Source: Mariniblastus sp. (GTDB lineage: Bacteria > Planctomycetota > Planctomycetia > Pirellulales > Pirellulaceae). From it: DNA of 64,000 bases. A program made the translations under genes and the position numbers. Where the stretch lies: the NCBI GenBank assembly GCA_022447555.1, contig JAKVBF010000016.1, positions 15,500 through 79,499 on the forward strand. Reading direction: 5' to 3'. Positions 25,990 through 36,328 of the stretch are shown here, piece after piece (position 1 is the stretch's first letter; every line of letters begins with the position of its first letter). The notes under the pieces are model-generated. The model was given only the letters and a program-made list of their open reading frames with translations, made no database searches and was not told the DNA's origin.

Positions 25990-26823
25990 ATGACAGTTAC
26001 CGCAGCCGATGTGAAAAAGCTTCGGGAACGTACCGGTCTACCACTCATGGACTGTAAACGCGCACTGGGCGAGGCGGATGGCGATCAAGACAAAGCGATC
26101 GAGCTGTTACGAAAACGTGGGCAACAGGTTTTGGAGAAACGTGAGGGTCGGGAAACGGGTTTCGGACGGTTTGGCCTTTATACTGGCGCCGAGAATGACC
26201 GGGGCGCCATCGTTGAACTCATGTGTGAGAGCGCGCCGGTTACCCAAAATGAAGAATTCATTCAACTGGCCAACGATTTGGCACAGCAATTGGCGACTGG
26301 GCCAGGGGCGGAAACCGCCGACGAACTACTAGATCAATCGTCACCTAGCAAAGATGGCATGACCTTGCGTGAGCAGAAAGACGATCTATTCAATCGAATT
26401 CGAGAGGTCTTTAATGTAGGTCGTTTCCATCGCGTCGAAGGCGGCACGGGTGGCTATTGCCACAACGCGGGTACCGTATCAGGTGTGCTCGTGGCCATGG
26501 AAGGTGGGAATGATGATGCAGCCAAGGACGTGAGTATGCATATCGCAGCCATGCGGCCCGCCGCGTTAGCCGTCGAAGACCTCAACCCCGAAGAAGTGGC
26601 TAAGGAGAGGGAAATTTTGAAAGAAGCCGCTCTCGCCGAAGGCAAACCAGAGAATATCGTCGAGAAGATGGTCGAAGGACGCTTGCGGAGTTATTACGCG
26701 GAACGCGTTTTACTCGAACAACCTTTCGTAAAAGATGACAAACAGACCGTAGGTAAATTTTCGGAAGCAAACGGCATGAAGATCCACAAGTTTATTCATT
26801 GGGAACTTGGCGAAACGTCTTAA
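25990..26823 (+). CDS. tsf: Translation elongation factor Ts
   Basis: A 277-residue EF-Ts, the GDP exchange factor for EF-Tu. The N-terminal UBA-like segment reads VKKLRERTGLPLMDCKRAL, followed by AIELLRKRGQQ. The core dimerisation domain contains GAIVELMCESAPVTQNEEF and HIAAMRPAALAVEDLNPE, as in the family. AGGAG precedes the ATG by eight bases. It is the second gene after rpsB (74-base gap) and is followed by a strong terminator, so the first two genes form one transcript. Confidence 0.98.
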   Translation: MTVTAADVKKLRERTGLPLMDCKRALGEADGDQDKAIELLRKRGQQVLEKREGRETGFGRFGLYTGAENDRGAIVELMCESAPVTQNEEFIQLANDLAQQLATGPGAETADELLDQSSPSKDGMTLREQKDDLFNRIREVFNVGRFHRVEGGTGGYCHNAGTVSGVLVAMEGGNDDAAKDVSMHIAAMRPAALAVEDLNPEEVAKEREILKEAALAEGKPENIVEKMVEGRLRSYYAERVLLEQPFVKDDKQTVGKFSEANGMKIHKFIHWELGETS

Positions 26824-26830
26824 CATTCAT

Positions 26831-26861
26831 AAAGCCCCGATCAAATCGGGGCTTTTTTTTT
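26831..26861 (+). terminator. Rho-independent terminator after tsf
   Basis: Stem AAAGCCCCGAT/ATCGGGGCTTT with loop CAA is followed by a run of eight or nine T residues, starting seven bases after the tsf stop. It lies 20 bases before pyrH, so it probably acts as an attenuating or full boundary between tsf and pyrH. Confidence 0.92.
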
Positions 26862-26880
26862 CTCTTGGTTTGAGGTTTTA

Positions 26881-27615
26881 ATGAGCGAACCACTGGCAAA
26901 ATATCGGCGGATTATTTTGAAACTTTCGGGCGAAAGTTTCACCACGCGTGGCGAGCGTGGCGTCTCCATGGAAGAAGTCATTCACATGGCCAAACAGATC
27001 AAGTTAGCCAGTGAGACCGGCTGTCAAGTTGCTGTGGTGATCGGCGGCGGAAACATTCTTCGCGGCAGCCAATTCAAAGCAACCAATGCGATTGTGCATG
27101 AAGCCACCGCCCATTACATGGGAATGCTTGCGACGGTGATTAACGGATTAGCACTGCAGGACGGATTGGAATCGGTTGGATGCGACACGCGTTTAATGAG
27201 TGCGATACGCATGGATGGCATCTGCGAACCCTACATTCGCCGTCGAGCAGACCGCCACCTTGAAAAAAACCGCATCATCATTTTGGCCGCTGGAACCGGC
27301 GGTCCGTTTGTAACGACTGATACCGCCGCTGCGTTACGAGCGATGGAACTCGAAGTTGACATTTTGCTCAAAGCGACTCGCGTCGATGGAGTTTACGACG
27401 AGGATCCGGAGAAAAATCCGGATGCTGTCTTATTTCGCTCCCTAGATTACAACACCGTATTAGAAAAGGGTTTACGGGTCATGGATTCCACTGCCATCTC
27501 CCATTGCATGGAACATGACATGCCCCTGATGGTTTTCAATTTCAAAAAAGACGGTAATATTCAGAAAGCAGTGATGGGAGAGAAGGTGGGTACGGTCATC
27601 ACCAAGCCTGAGTAG
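26881..27615 (+). CDS. pyrH: Uridylate kinase (UMP kinase)
   Basis: A 244-residue amino-acid-kinase-fold enzyme that phosphorylates UMP to [27 protein letters not shown], the [17 protein letters not shown] segment and the [20 protein letters not shown] motif are those of bacterial PyrH. Length is normal. It has no strong ribosome site in front (GAGGTTTT). It lies between tsf and frr in the usual order and probably shares transcription with frr. Confidence 0.98.
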   Translation: MSEPLAKYRRIILKLSGESFTTRGERGVSMEEVIHMAKQIKLASETGCQVAVVIGGGNILRGSQFKATNAIVHEATAHYMGMLATVINGLALQDGLESVGCDTRLMSAIRMDGICEPYIRRRADRHLEKNRIIILAAGTGGPFVTTDTAAALRAMELEVDILLKATRVDGVYDEDPEKNPDAVLFRSLDYNTVLEKGLRVMDSTAISHCMEHDMPLMVFNFKKDGNIQKAVMGEKVGTVITKPE

Positions 27616-27700
27616 CGAAAGGGAGCCCTTTGGCTGCCGATGATTGGAACGCGGTTTCCGTTTGCACCTCAAATCAGCATCTCAAAACGAAAGAACTAAA

Positions 27701-28261
27701 ATGTCGTCTGAAGAAATTCTATTCGATGCCGAAGAACGGATGGAAAAAGCAATTGAAATTTTGAAAAAGAGTCTGAGTGGTATCCGGACCGGTCGAGCCA
27801 ATCCCGGCTTAGTGGACTCGGTTCGCGTTGACGTGTACGGGTCACCGACCCCTCTCAAGCAAATTGCGTCGGTTGGCGCACCCGAACCGACTCAGATTGT
27901 CATACGTCCCTACGACGCGGGAACCATCAAAGAAATTGAAAAAGCGATCGTGACCAGTGATCTTGGCTTTAACCCACAAAGCGATGGTCGCGTGGTTCGA
28001 ATCAACATTCCGGCACTATCCACCGATGTCCGGAAAAAAATGGTTTCGAGAATTAAAGATTTGACCGAAGAGGCTAAGGTATCGATTCGGAATATTCGAC
28101 GCGACGGTAACAAGGCGGCCGACCAAGCTGAAAAAGAGAAAACCGTCAGCGAAGACCAACGGGATGATATCAAAGATAGCGTTCAGAAATTGACCAATCA
28201 ATATGAAGAACGAGCTTCGCAGATGGCCAAGGCTCGCGAATCAGAGGTCATGGAGGATTAA
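27701..28261 (+). CDS. frr: Ribosome recycling factor
   Basis: A 186-residue RRF that releases ribosomes after termination together with EF-G. The ATG at 27701 gives the normal length and start (MSSEEILFDAEERMEKAIE); an earlier in-frame ATG at 27644 would add 19 unrelated residues. The SGIRTGRANPGLVD motif, QIASVGAPEPTQIVIRPYD and the C-terminal IRNIRRDGNK are diagnostic. It closes the rpsB-tsf-pyrH-frr cluster. Confidence 0.98.
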   Translation: MSSEEILFDAEERMEKAIEILKKSLSGIRTGRANPGLVDSVRVDVYGSPTPLKQIASVGAPEPTQIVIRPYDAGTIKEIEKAIVTSDLGFNPQSDGRVVRINIPALSTDVRKKMVSRIKDLTEEAKVSIRNIRRDGNKAADQAEKEKTVSEDQRDDIKDSVQKLTNQYEERASQMAKARESEVMED

Positions 28262-28423
28262 CAACCTCCCCATTTCTAAATCAGGCCCGTTTTTTTGAAT
28301 CATGGGCTTATGCGTCTGGGAAAGATAAACAAAAGGTCCCTTACGAACGGCTCCCTTTTATTAGTGCTCTCCACAAACGAGACGACTCGTTTCGATCGCC
28401 CGGTATGACAAACGCTCAAAACT

Positions 28424-29353
28424 TCAACTGCCGTTCTGAGCCTCGGCCAAGAGCTTTTTTTGGTACCGACTTTGAACGATATCCGTTAAAACAAGAATCC
28501 CGAGAACAAAATAGAACGTTGTTTTGGTCATCGGTACGATCGGATTTCCCCACAAATTGATATGAGCAAGATGCCCGCCTTCGCTGACCAACATAATCCC
28601 CACGACGAATAAAACGAAAAGCCCCAGCACCTCATACATCCTGTTTTTTGACAAAAAATTGGACACACGATCTGACAACCAGATCATCAACAATCCACTG
28701 ATAACAATCGCCAACGCCATCACCCATAAAACGTCGGTCAACGCAATCGCGCTCAGTATCGAATCAAATGAAAAGACAATGTTCATCAAAACGATCCAGC
28801 CGATCACCGCTGTGATTGACTTCTTCGGTTTATCCGCATGTTCATGTCCACTTGGATCCAACCGCGTCATGTGCCAAATCTCCTTCATGGCGGTGTAAAT
28901 AATAAACGTTCCACCCAAAAGAACGATCAGGCTATGTAGATTAAAGGATGCCTGCACGCCTCCGGCTGCGATATCAAAAACACTAACTTTCTCAAATAAA
29001 TCTTGTAGATAAACCAGCAGAAATAATAGGCCAATCCGGAAAAAAATGGCTAGACCGATACCCCACGTACGGACCATTTGCTGTTTTTCTAAAGGAGCGT
29101 GTTTGGATTCCAGTGAGATATACAAAAGGTTGTCGAAACCCAGTACCGCTTGCAGCAAAACCAAGAGCCCTAACGCAATCAGGTTTTCCACAAGCCCTGG
29201 CGATGCCGTTTTGACGGCTGTCCCCGTGGTTTCAGTCACGGTCTCCAATCCCAGTGCAGAACAAACTCCGACTGAATCGACACACAAAGATAAAAGGATT
29301 AACACCATCACCGCCAAGATTGCGGACCGGTTAAGAAAGCGGAAAGGCTTCAT
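28424..29353 (-). CDS. TerC family integral membrane protein
   Basis: A 309-residue membrane protein of the TerC family, with a signal-like first helix and about seven more. Key motifs are VLGFDNLLYISLE in the first core helix and NIVFSFDSILSAIAL in the repeat half; each has the conserved acidic Asp in a helix (FDN / FDS). TerC proteins were named for tellurite resistance and many act in manganese export or in secretion-linked metal handling. Which applies here is unknown. An acidic/His loop (DPSGHEHADKPKK) lies between the halves. It stands alone, transcribed away from frr. Confidence 0.9.
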   Translation of the reverse strand: MKPFRFLNRSAILAVMVLILLSLCVDSVGVCSALGLETVTETTGTAVKTASPGLVENLIALGLLVLLQAVLGFDNLLYISLESKHAPLEKQQMVRTWGIGLAIFFRIGLLFLLVYLQDLFEKVSVFDIAAGGVQASFNLHSLIVLLGGTFIIYTAMKEIWHMTRLDPSGHEHADKPKKSITAVIGWIVLMNIVFSFDSILSAIALTDVLWVMALAIVISGLLMIWLSDRVSNFLSKNRMYEVLGLFVLFVVGIMLVSEGGHLAHINLWGNPIVPMTKTTFYFVLGILVLTDIVQSRYQKKLLAEAQNGS

Positions 29354-29574
29354 CGATCATTCCTGTTTGAGACGTTTAAAATTATTGCCAGCTGCGTGCT
29401 ATTTCAGCTACTGAAACTCGGTTAAAAATAAAGTGTCCTAAGGTTTACACTTTAAATGCTTAGTTTGGGTTGAACAGCCCAACAACCGCTTTCGGGGCAA
29501 TTGTCTCTACTGACCTCTCTACCCCACCCCTGCTGACTTGTTTAACATTCTTCTGTTAACCTATTGGCCGAGTA

Positions 29575-30561
29575 ATGGAATGCCGTTGCGAAAGCTGGAT
29601 TGTTTTGATCAAGTACCGACCTTTTTTGAATACCGATCTCCCCGCCGTGGTGGACCTATGGCGGAAAATGCCGCAGTTCCGTCGGCTCTCCTCGACCTTA
29701 TCGGGCAATGATTTGGAACAGCGGGTCCTTAGCAAACCTTACTTTGACCCTCAAGGATTTATTGTGGCCGAGGTTGATGGGGTTACCTCAGGTTTTGTGC
29801 ATGCCGGATTTGGACCAGACGCCAAGGGAGGGAATCTTGATTTCACGACAGGTATCCTATGCCAATTACGGGCTCTTGAAATCCCGCAAGCTAGTGAGAT
29901 ACGAAGCGAGTTAATCCAACGCGCCTGTCTTTATCTTTCCTCAAAAGGCGCCCTTCGTTGTTTTTCCGCCAGCCGGTTTCCCGACGTCCCATTCTATCTA
30001 GGGCTTTACGGCGGAAGCCGGATACCAGGGGTTCCACAAGAGGACAAAACCTTGCTAGAGGCATTGGAAACCGGCGGTTTTCGCGAACATGACCGGATCC
30101 TTATCTTTCAAAGGTCTTTAAACGGCTACCGCTCCACCATCGATCGACAGGCGATGCATGTACGCCGGCGTTTCCAAGTACAAGCGATCATCGATCCTAC
30201 CCCCGCTACCTGGTGGGAAAACTGTATGCTAGGAATGGCGGAAACTTGCGCTTTTCGACTGTTAGACCGAAATCTACACCAACCCGTTGGATCGGTGACC
30301 TTCTGGGAAATCCAACCCCTTTCGCTGGAGTGGGGTGTTCGGTCTATGGGAATGTGCAACCTCGAAATAGACCCGTCACTCCACCAACAAGGGCTCGGTA
30401 CTTTCTTGGTTGGCCAAGCCTTGACACAATTGGCAGAACAATCCGTCGGTCTCTGTGAAGTCCAGGTAAGGGCCTCTAATGTTGAGTCGATTAAGCTTTT
30501 TGATAAACTAGGATTCCAACAAGTCTCCTACGGTCTGGAAATGGTGAAGGATATTGATTGA
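29575..30561 (+). CDS. Double GNAT-domain acetyltransferase
   Basis: A 328-residue protein with two GNAT (N-acetyltransferase) folds. The first covers about 15-160 (YRPFLNTDLPAVVDLW, then GFIVAEVDGVTSGFVHAGFG). The second covers about 170-328, with NLEIDPSLHQQGLGTFLVGQAL forming the acetyl-CoA pyrophosphate loop (Q-x-x-G-x-G/T type) and VRASNVESIKLFDKLGFQQ the final segment. The ATG at 29575 has no good ribosome site; a TTG at 29605 would begin at IKYRPF, which fits the usual family start. The acetyl acceptor is unknown. It is upstream of the Gld-like ABC genes but separated by about 190 bases. Confidence 0.85.
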   Translation: MECRCESWIVLIKYRPFLNTDLPAVVDLWRKMPQFRRLSSTLSGNDLEQRVLSKPYFDPQGFIVAEVDGVTSGFVHAGFGPDAKGGNLDFTTGILCQLRALEIPQASEIRSELIQRACLYLSSKGALRCFSASRFPDVPFYLGLYGGSRIPGVPQEDKTLLEALETGGFREHDRILIFQRSLNGYRSTIDRQAMHVRRRFQVQAIIDPTPATWWENCMLGMAETCAFRLLDRNLHQPVGSVTFWEIQPLSLEWGVRSMGMCNLEIDPSLHQQGLGTFLVGQALTQLAEQSVGLCEVQVRASNVESIKLFDKLGFQQVSYGLEMVKDID

Positions 30562-30752
30562 TTCCAACAACCGACTCAGAGGCCCTCAACCCCTGTTGAT
30601 GAACGTCAGTTATTTGGGGTACTATTTCAAATTGAGGACGTAGGACCGTGCCCTTATTACGGGCAGCATTACTATTATACTTTTTCGTTCAACATCCAAT
30701 CCGACGCCATATTTTAAATACCAACCCAATCCACCCAACCCATGTTAGGACC

Positions 30753-31487
30753 ATGAACCCTTCCGATACGAACGACATGATACAGGCGTCTGGCCTCTGT
30801 AAATACTATGGCACGTTTGCGGCCATCGAGAACGTATCTTTCACTGTTCCCCGTCGCCAAGTCTGCGCCTTTCTAGGACCCAATGGCGCAGGCAAATCCA
30901 CGACCATGAAGCTCTTGACAGGCTTTCTCGCTCCAACGCGGGGGACCGTGACCATTGCCGGGTACAATATGGACCACAATCGAATCGCCGGCAGCGAGCA
31001 CATTGGGTACCTTCCCGAGAATGGGCCACTTTACGATGAAATGACCCCCCGCAGCGCCCTCCGTTATCTCGGAAAAGTTAGAGGGCTGACGATTGAGAAA
31101 CAAAAAGATCGCATGGACTTTGTCTGCGAGAAATGCAATCTTGCCGATGTATGGAATAAATCCATCTCGAAGTTATCAAAGGGTTTTAGACAACGAGTCG
31201 GGATGGCCCAAGCGCTGCTCCATGATCCTGACATTCTTATTCTTGACGAACCCACAAGCGGTCTGGATCCGAATCAACTCGTTGGGATCCGGGAACTCAT
31301 CGTTGATTTGGGAAAAGAAAAAACCGTTTTGTTGTCCACCCATATTTTGCAAGAAGTTGAAAACATGTGCAGTCGCGTGATCTTAATCGACGACGGCCGA
31401 ATCGTTTGTGATCAATCCGCTGCAGAAATGGGTGATCGTCAAGCATTGGAATCGACTTTTCACCAATTGACCCATTTCAGTGTTTAG
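30753..31487 (+). CDS. ABC transporter ATP-binding protein (Gld-like)
   Basis: A 244-residue ATPase. ATG 30753 is chosen because TTAGGA precedes it and the first residues (NDMIQASGLCKYYG) match the family; an upstream ATG would add unrelated hydrophobic residues. Walker A GPNGAGKST, signature LSKGFRQR, Walker B ILILDEPTSGLDP and the LLSTHILQEVE switch are intact. It is followed 41 bases later by a permease-GldG fusion and then a DUF4340 protein, a gene set found in many bacteria outside gliding Bacteroidetes. It supplies energy for that complex. The cargo is not known. Confidence 0.92.
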   Translation: MNPSDTNDMIQASGLCKYYGTFAAIENVSFTVPRRQVCAFLGPNGAGKSTTMKLLTGFLAPTRGTVTIAGYNMDHNRIAGSEHIGYLPENGPLYDEMTPRSALRYLGKVRGLTIEKQKDRMDFVCEKCNLADVWNKSISKLSKGFRQRVGMAQALLHDPDILILDEPTSGLDPNQLVGIRELIVDLGKEKTVLLSTHILQEVENMCSRVILIDDGRIVCDQSAAEMGDRQALESTFHQLTHFSV

Positions 31488-31528
31488 TTTAATCCCCTTT
31501 CTAAACCCATTTCCCATAGGAGCTAAGA

Positions 31529-34369
31529 ATGCGTTGGCATGTCATTTCGGCGGTGTCGTCAAGAAACGTCAAACAATATTTTTCTGGTGTCTTGGGTTAC
31601 CTCGTCTTAATCGCGTTTGTGTTGTGCTGCGCTGTACTTGCTTTTAGCAGCCAATTCTTTGCCGACAACCTTGCCAACCTGGACCAACTGAGCCAGCGGT
31701 TTCCCCTGCTATTACTCTTTTTCGTCCCGGCCATCAGTATGTCCGTTTGGTCAGAAGAGCGCCGCTCGGGCACCGACGCAATTTTGTTTACATTACCGGC
31801 CTCCAATGTAGAAATTCTTTTGGGTAAGTACATCGCCGTTTCGGTGGTATACAGCATCGCGCTTTTATTTTCCGCTACACAATTGGTCGCCTTGAGCATC
31901 ATTGGAAACCCCGATTGGGGGGTTATCTTTTCAACGTATATTGGCTACTGGCTTGCGGGTTTAGCACTCTTGTCGGTCGGGATGTTCGCGTCTTCGCTGA
32001 CAAGCAGTTCAACGGTCTCCTTTATTCTCGGCTCTTTATTTTGCGCCATTCCCGTTCTGGTTTTCGGCCCTTATTTTCGCGGTTACGTGAACTTGGAAAT
32101 CCTTGGCATCGATTGGAACCTTCGGGATTTCACCTTGGGTTTGGTCCCCTTATCCAATGGAATGTATTTTGTCAGTATCACCCTGGTAATGTTATATCTG
32201 AATCTGGTGGTGGTTACCCGCCGGCATTGGTCCCGCGGACAACAACTCTTCAAATGGCTTCACTATGCTTGTCGCGTCACCTCTTTAGCGGTCTTTATGA
32301 TTGGCCTTAATTACGTCGTTGCTACGGTATCTGCTTCACTATTTACTCGCCTCGACCTCACGGCCGAGCAACTCTACTCACTTGACGAGGCGACAACCAC
32401 CACCCTCGCTAAGGCGAGGGAAAATGACCAACCCATCACGGTCCAGGCATTCATTAGCGGTGACGTCCCGAGGAAATTCGTCGACACAAAGAAGCAGTTC
32501 ACCGGCTTGTTACGACAGTTCGAATATTTTGGCGGAAAAAATGTCGAGGTTCGGTATGTTGACGTCTCTAGCAACAGCGAAGCGGAGCAACAAGCAAGGC
32601 AACTTGGGATCGAACCGCAAACCGATCGTAGCGAAGTTGGCGGACGGATTATTGAACAGGATGTTTATTTAGGGGCGCTGATTTCGACTCCTCAAGGAGA
32701 AGTGGCCATCCCATTCGTCGATGACGACGTCTCCATTGAATACGAATTAACCCATGCGATGGCCATTTCATCCGACAAAGATCGAAAAATCACACTGGGC
32801 ATATTGGACACCGATACCTTTTTTGCAGGTCCCGAGTATGAAGGCCGCCGGATACCTTGGGCTTATGAGACGACCCTTACCGAGCTTAAAAAGCAATATC
32901 GGGTCAAAACGATAGGGCAAGAGGCCCTCTCAGACTATATCCCCACACAAAACGATACGAAATCCAACGGTGATCCGGCCGAGCCAAAAAAGACGCCACC
33001 CGATGTGCTGCTGGTGGCGGATCCAAGTAGTTTGGCCCAGGGGCCGATGGATGCCCTGGAGAAATATATCGAAAATGGCAATCCGACCATTCTGCTTGCC
33101 GATCCCCTCCCCTTTTTCTGGACGTCACGGAATCCAACTGATTTGGGTGTTTTGAATTCACCCAGACAACCGCGGGTTGCCTCTTTTTCGCCTTACGCAC
33201 AAATCCTGACCAGTACATCCGAACCGAAATCTGAAGAAGGAAAATTGACGCAGATTAATCGTTTGTTGGGCATTGAATGGGATAACGGGACCGTAGCTTG
33301 GAACCTTTTAAATCCCCATCCTAGTTTCAAGGGTTCCGGCCCGATGGGCGGTCCATGGCCAGAGTATTATGGGCGTTTTGATTCCGCATTCGTTTTTGTA
33401 CAACCTCATGGCGACCATCAGCCATTTGCCGTAACCGACTCGGTATCAAGCGGCCTTAAAGAATTGTTGTTTTTCTATCCTGGGAGTATCTATCCCATCA
33501 AGGGAGCCAAGACCACATTCACCCCACTGATCACCCTCGAGGAAGAGTCAGGCGTGACGCCCTGGGATCGCCTTGTTTTCACGCCCTCAACGACCAGTCG
33601 CGGATTTGACCCAAACACCGGACGCACCACAGTCACGGAACAAAACGCTCGCAACCGTATTACAGAGGAAGACCTAATCGTACTCAAACCATCATCCGAG
33701 GCCTCACTCGAGCTAGACCCAGAGGAACACGTCCTTGCCGCTCATATACAGGGTACTGAATCATCAAATTTAAACGTCATCTTTATCGCGGATACCGATT
33801 TCCTCTCGGACTTGTTCCACGAACAACAGACCGCCATCGGACAAAAACTGGACAACACCACCCTTTTGTATAATGCAATCGATGTGTTAGCAGGCTATCA
33901 AGGATTCGTTGCCTTGCGAAATCGTCGCCCAACACCCAGAACCTTAACTCAAGTCGAAAAACGCGTAGAACGCTTTCGAACGGAACGAACCAAACGTCAA
34001 GAGGAAATCGAATCAGACCTCCGACAGCAGCTATCCGAAGCCCAAGCCGACCTAGAAAAGGCTGCGGACAAAATTGAACAGGACCGGTCACTCAGTTTTT
34101 TTGAAAAAATGCAACAAACTAGTCAAGAAGCCTCCCAGGCACAAAGACGGTTCGACATCAAAAAAGAACGTCTAGACAAACAGCTAGAGTTAGAAGTCAA
34201 CCGTCTCGAAACGGAAGAAAAAAACAACGTCAATCGCCTCGAAAATTGGATTGGATTCATTTCCATCGGATTAGCAATCCTTCCGGCGTTATTACTTGGT
34301 ACCGTCGTCTTGATTGTTAAAACGATCAACGAACGTTCGCAAGTAAAACCGACACGGCGTGCAAAATAA
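31529..34369 (+). CDS. Fused ABC-2 permease / GldG-type protein
   Basis: A 946-residue fusion. Residues 1-270 form an ABC-2 (GldF-like) permease of six or seven helices with the SVWSEERRSGTDAILFTLPAS coupling segment. Residues about 270-760 are a GldG-type periplasmic domain: LDLTAEQLYSLDEATTTTLAKA is the GldG hallmark, and VLLVADPSSLAQGPMDALEKYIENG the Rossmann-like core. A charged coiled coil covers about 800-900, and a last membrane helix lies at about 905-930. It is preceded by the ATPase and followed by DUF4340, so the operon encodes a complete complex anchored in the cytoplasmic membrane. The cargo is unknown; in Bacteroidetes the related genes support gliding and secretion. Confidence 0.9.
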   Translation: MRWHVISAVSSRNVKQYFSGVLGYLVLIAFVLCCAVLAFSSQFFADNLANLDQLSQRFPLLLLFFVPAISMSVWSEERRSGTDAILFTLPASNVEILLGKYIAVSVVYSIALLFSATQLVALSIIGNPDWGVIFSTYIGYWLAGLALLSVGMFASSLTSSSTVSFILGSLFCAIPVLVFGPYFRGYVNLEILGIDWNLRDFTLGLVPLSNGMYFVSITLVMLYLNLVVVTRRHWSRGQQLFKWLHYACRVTSLAVFMIGLNYVVATVSASLFTRLDLTAEQLYSLDEATTTTLAKARENDQPITVQAFISGDVPRKFVDTKKQFTGLLRQFEYFGGKNVEVRYVDVSSNSEAEQQARQLGIEPQTDRSEVGGRIIEQDVYLGALISTPQGEVAIPFVDDDVSIEYELTHAMAISSDKDRKITLGILDTDTFFAGPEYEGRRIPWAYETTLTELKKQYRVKTIGQEALSDYIPTQNDTKSNGDPAEPKKTPPDVLLVADPSSLAQGPMDALEKYIENGNPTILLADPLPFFWTSRNPTDLGVLNSPRQPRVASFSPYAQILTSTSEPKSEEGKLTQINRLLGIEWDNGTVAWNLLNPHPSFKGSGPMGGPWPEYYGRFDSAFVFVQPHGDHQPFAVTDSVSSGLKELLFFYPGSIYPIKGAKTTFTPLITLEEESGVTPWDRLVFTPSTTSRGFDPNTGRTTVTEQNARNRITEEDLIVLKPSSEASLELDPEEHVLAAHIQGTESSNLNVIFIADTDFLSDLFHEQQTAIGQKLDNTTLLYNAIDVLAGYQGFVALRNRRPTPRTLTQVEKRVERFRTERTKRQEEIESDLRQQLSEAQADLEKAADKIEQDRSLSFFEKMQQTSQEASQAQRRFDIKKERLDKQLELEVNRLETEEKNNVNRLENWIGFISIGLAILPALLLGTVVLIVKTINERSQVKPTRRAK

Positions 34370-34387
34370 CCAAATATCACCCTACCC

Positions 34388-36292
34388 TTGTGTGAACCGA
34401 TGAGTGACCTACTAAGAACTGTTTTGTTTATCGCTGCGGCGGTATTAATGACCGCGATTGCGGCTGCCACCTACGAACAAACCAAACCACCGGCCATCGA
34501 CGATTTCCAATTGGTGGGCAAACCGTTTTTCGAGACCTTCGAAGCTACAGGACAACCGGCATCTCTGCAGGTCTCAGCCGTCGACAAGGAATCGGCCAAT
34601 CTTCAACAATTCACGGTTACCCAAGAAGATGGCCTCTGGCGAATCCCTTCGCATCACAACTATCCCGCCGAGGCCGCAGATCGCCTCGCTTCCACAGCCA
34701 CCTCGGTCACCGGTCTCATTCGCGAGTCACTCGTTGGCCGTGTCAAAGGAGATCATGAGCGGTTTGGCGTGTTAGACCCATTGGACAGTGACGCGAGAGA
34801 TCCCGAATCCACGGGAAAACGGATTACCATCACCGATCTCTCCGACGAGACGATCGTAGATCTCATCATCGGGAAACCAGCGGGCGAAATTCCCCGGTCA
34901 ACCTCCGGAGCCCTTTCCCAAGACAGTTTAACGGCACAATACTATTACGTTCGACGGCCTGACGAGAACCAAACTTACAAAGTGAGACTTAATGTTGACT
35001 TATCCTCCCGTTTTTCCGATTGGATCAATCCTGATTTATTGCAACTGGAACCCGCCGAACTCAGACAAATTGATATCGACAACTATCAGATGAGAGAAGA
35101 GAGAAGCAGCCCCCTCGCCGCACCACAATTAGTCAAGATGCAGGGTGAAAAAATCCAACTCACTCGTGACGGCGAAGTGGGACCCTGGTCCCTATTGGAT
35201 CTCGATAACCAAACTGAAAATTTGGAACCTAGCAAGATCGACTCATTCGTGTCCAGTTTAGATGAACTGACGATTGTCGGGGTCCGGCCAAAAACAATGT
35301 TCGAAGGCCAACAAATTCTAACCCCCGCATTGACCTTAAACAGAGAGGTCGTTGGGAAACTCAAGACCAACACCGAAGCCCTTCAGCAACTGATCAATCA
35401 GGTACAATACGAACTGCAAGAGTACGGATTCAATCTTGCACCGGGGCCCGGCGGACCTCAGGATCTCAGTCTCGTTTCTGATAGCGGTGAAGTCGCCATA
35501 GGTACCGACCAAGGAGTTGTTTACACGCTTCAATTTGGGAAATCGGTTGCTGGAGACGAAACCAATATCCAAATTGGCGGGGGCGATGTTACCCAAGCGA
35601 ATGATTTACCAACCGCCGAAACGTCGGACACCGGTGCCTCACAAAATGACCCAAAAACGGAGACGCCCATCAAAAATCGTTATTTAATGATCCGGGTCAA
35701 TTTTGACGAAACGCTTTTAGCCGATAAACCGATCGCACCTAAACCACCATCAAAACCGATCAAGCCAGAGGGCTACGTCCCCTTCGAGAATCCTAAAGCG
35801 GATGATAGCGCTCCTGTACCCACTGGAGAATCGGAGCCGGAATCTGCCAAGGATGTACCCGGCGTCACATTAGAGGACGACCGCGATCCGAAATTTATCG
35901 GTTACGACGTCCTTCTTAAGCAATACGAAGAAGATCAGGCCGTGTATGAATTATCTTTGACTCGTTTCGAAGACGAAGAAAAAGAATTTGCAAAAAGAAT
36001 CCAAGAAGGAAAAGCACGTACAGACGTTCTGAATGAGCGCTACGGCCCATGGTTTTACGTAATATCGGGAAACAACCTCTCCGAATTACAAATCGAAAGA
36101 GCCGACTTGGTTCAACCCAAGCCCCCTTCGCAAACCTCTCCCTTAGCCCCCCTTAACGAACTGCCCGACCGACCCGATATCAACTTCGGCGGTACTCCGA
36201 GGACAGACATTCCGGACCCCTCAAACAAGGAACCACCAGTATCGGGTGAACCAAACGAAGAGCCTGTCCTAAGTACGGATGGCGGCAAATAA
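34388..36292 (+). CDS. DUF4340 domain protein of the Gld-like ABC system
   Basis: A 634-residue membrane-anchored periplasmic protein. One N-terminal helix (LLRTVLFIAAAVLMTAIAAATY) is followed by DUF4340 repeats (about 55-340, with VGRVKGDHERFGVLDPL and VDLIIGKPA). The C-terminal third is acidic and proline-rich, with EEDQAVYELSLTRFEDEEKEFAKR helical and a disordered end. It begins 18 bases after the permease-GldG gene and is surely co-transcribed. DUF4340 proteins regularly accompany this ABC system and probably act as its extracytoplasmic subunit. Confidence 0.88.
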   Translation: MCEPMSDLLRTVLFIAAAVLMTAIAAATYEQTKPPAIDDFQLVGKPFFETFEATGQPASLQVSAVDKESANLQQFTVTQEDGLWRIPSHHNYPAEAADRLASTATSVTGLIRESLVGRVKGDHERFGVLDPLDSDARDPESTGKRITITDLSDETIVDLIIGKPAGEIPRSTSGALSQDSLTAQYYYVRRPDENQTYKVRLNVDLSSRFSDWINPDLLQLEPAELRQIDIDNYQMREERSSPLAAPQLVKMQGEKIQLTRDGEVGPWSLLDLDNQTENLEPSKIDSFVSSLDELTIVGVRPKTMFEGQQILTPALTLNREVVGKLKTNTEALQQLINQVQYELQEYGFNLAPGPGGPQDLSLVSDSGEVAIGTDQGVVYTLQFGKSVAGDETNIQIGGGDVTQANDLPTAETSDTGASQNDPKTETPIKNRYLMIRVNFDETLLADKPIAPKPPSKPIKPEGYVPFENPKADDSAPVPTGESEPESAKDVPGVTLEDDRDPKFIGYDVLLKQYEEDQAVYELSLTRFEDEEKEFAKRIQEGKARTDVLNERYGPWFYVISGNNLSELQIERADLVQPKPPSQTSPLAPLNELPDRPDINFGGTPRTDIPDPSNKEPPVSGEPNEEPVLSTDGGK

Positions 36293-36328
36293 GAAAATCT
36301 ATTCGCCATCCGATCTTGTTATCCAAGG

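Noticed and set aside
28286-28312. A GCCC/GGGC pairing after frr
   Set aside because: The stem is only four pairs and no T-run follows, so it is not called a terminator.
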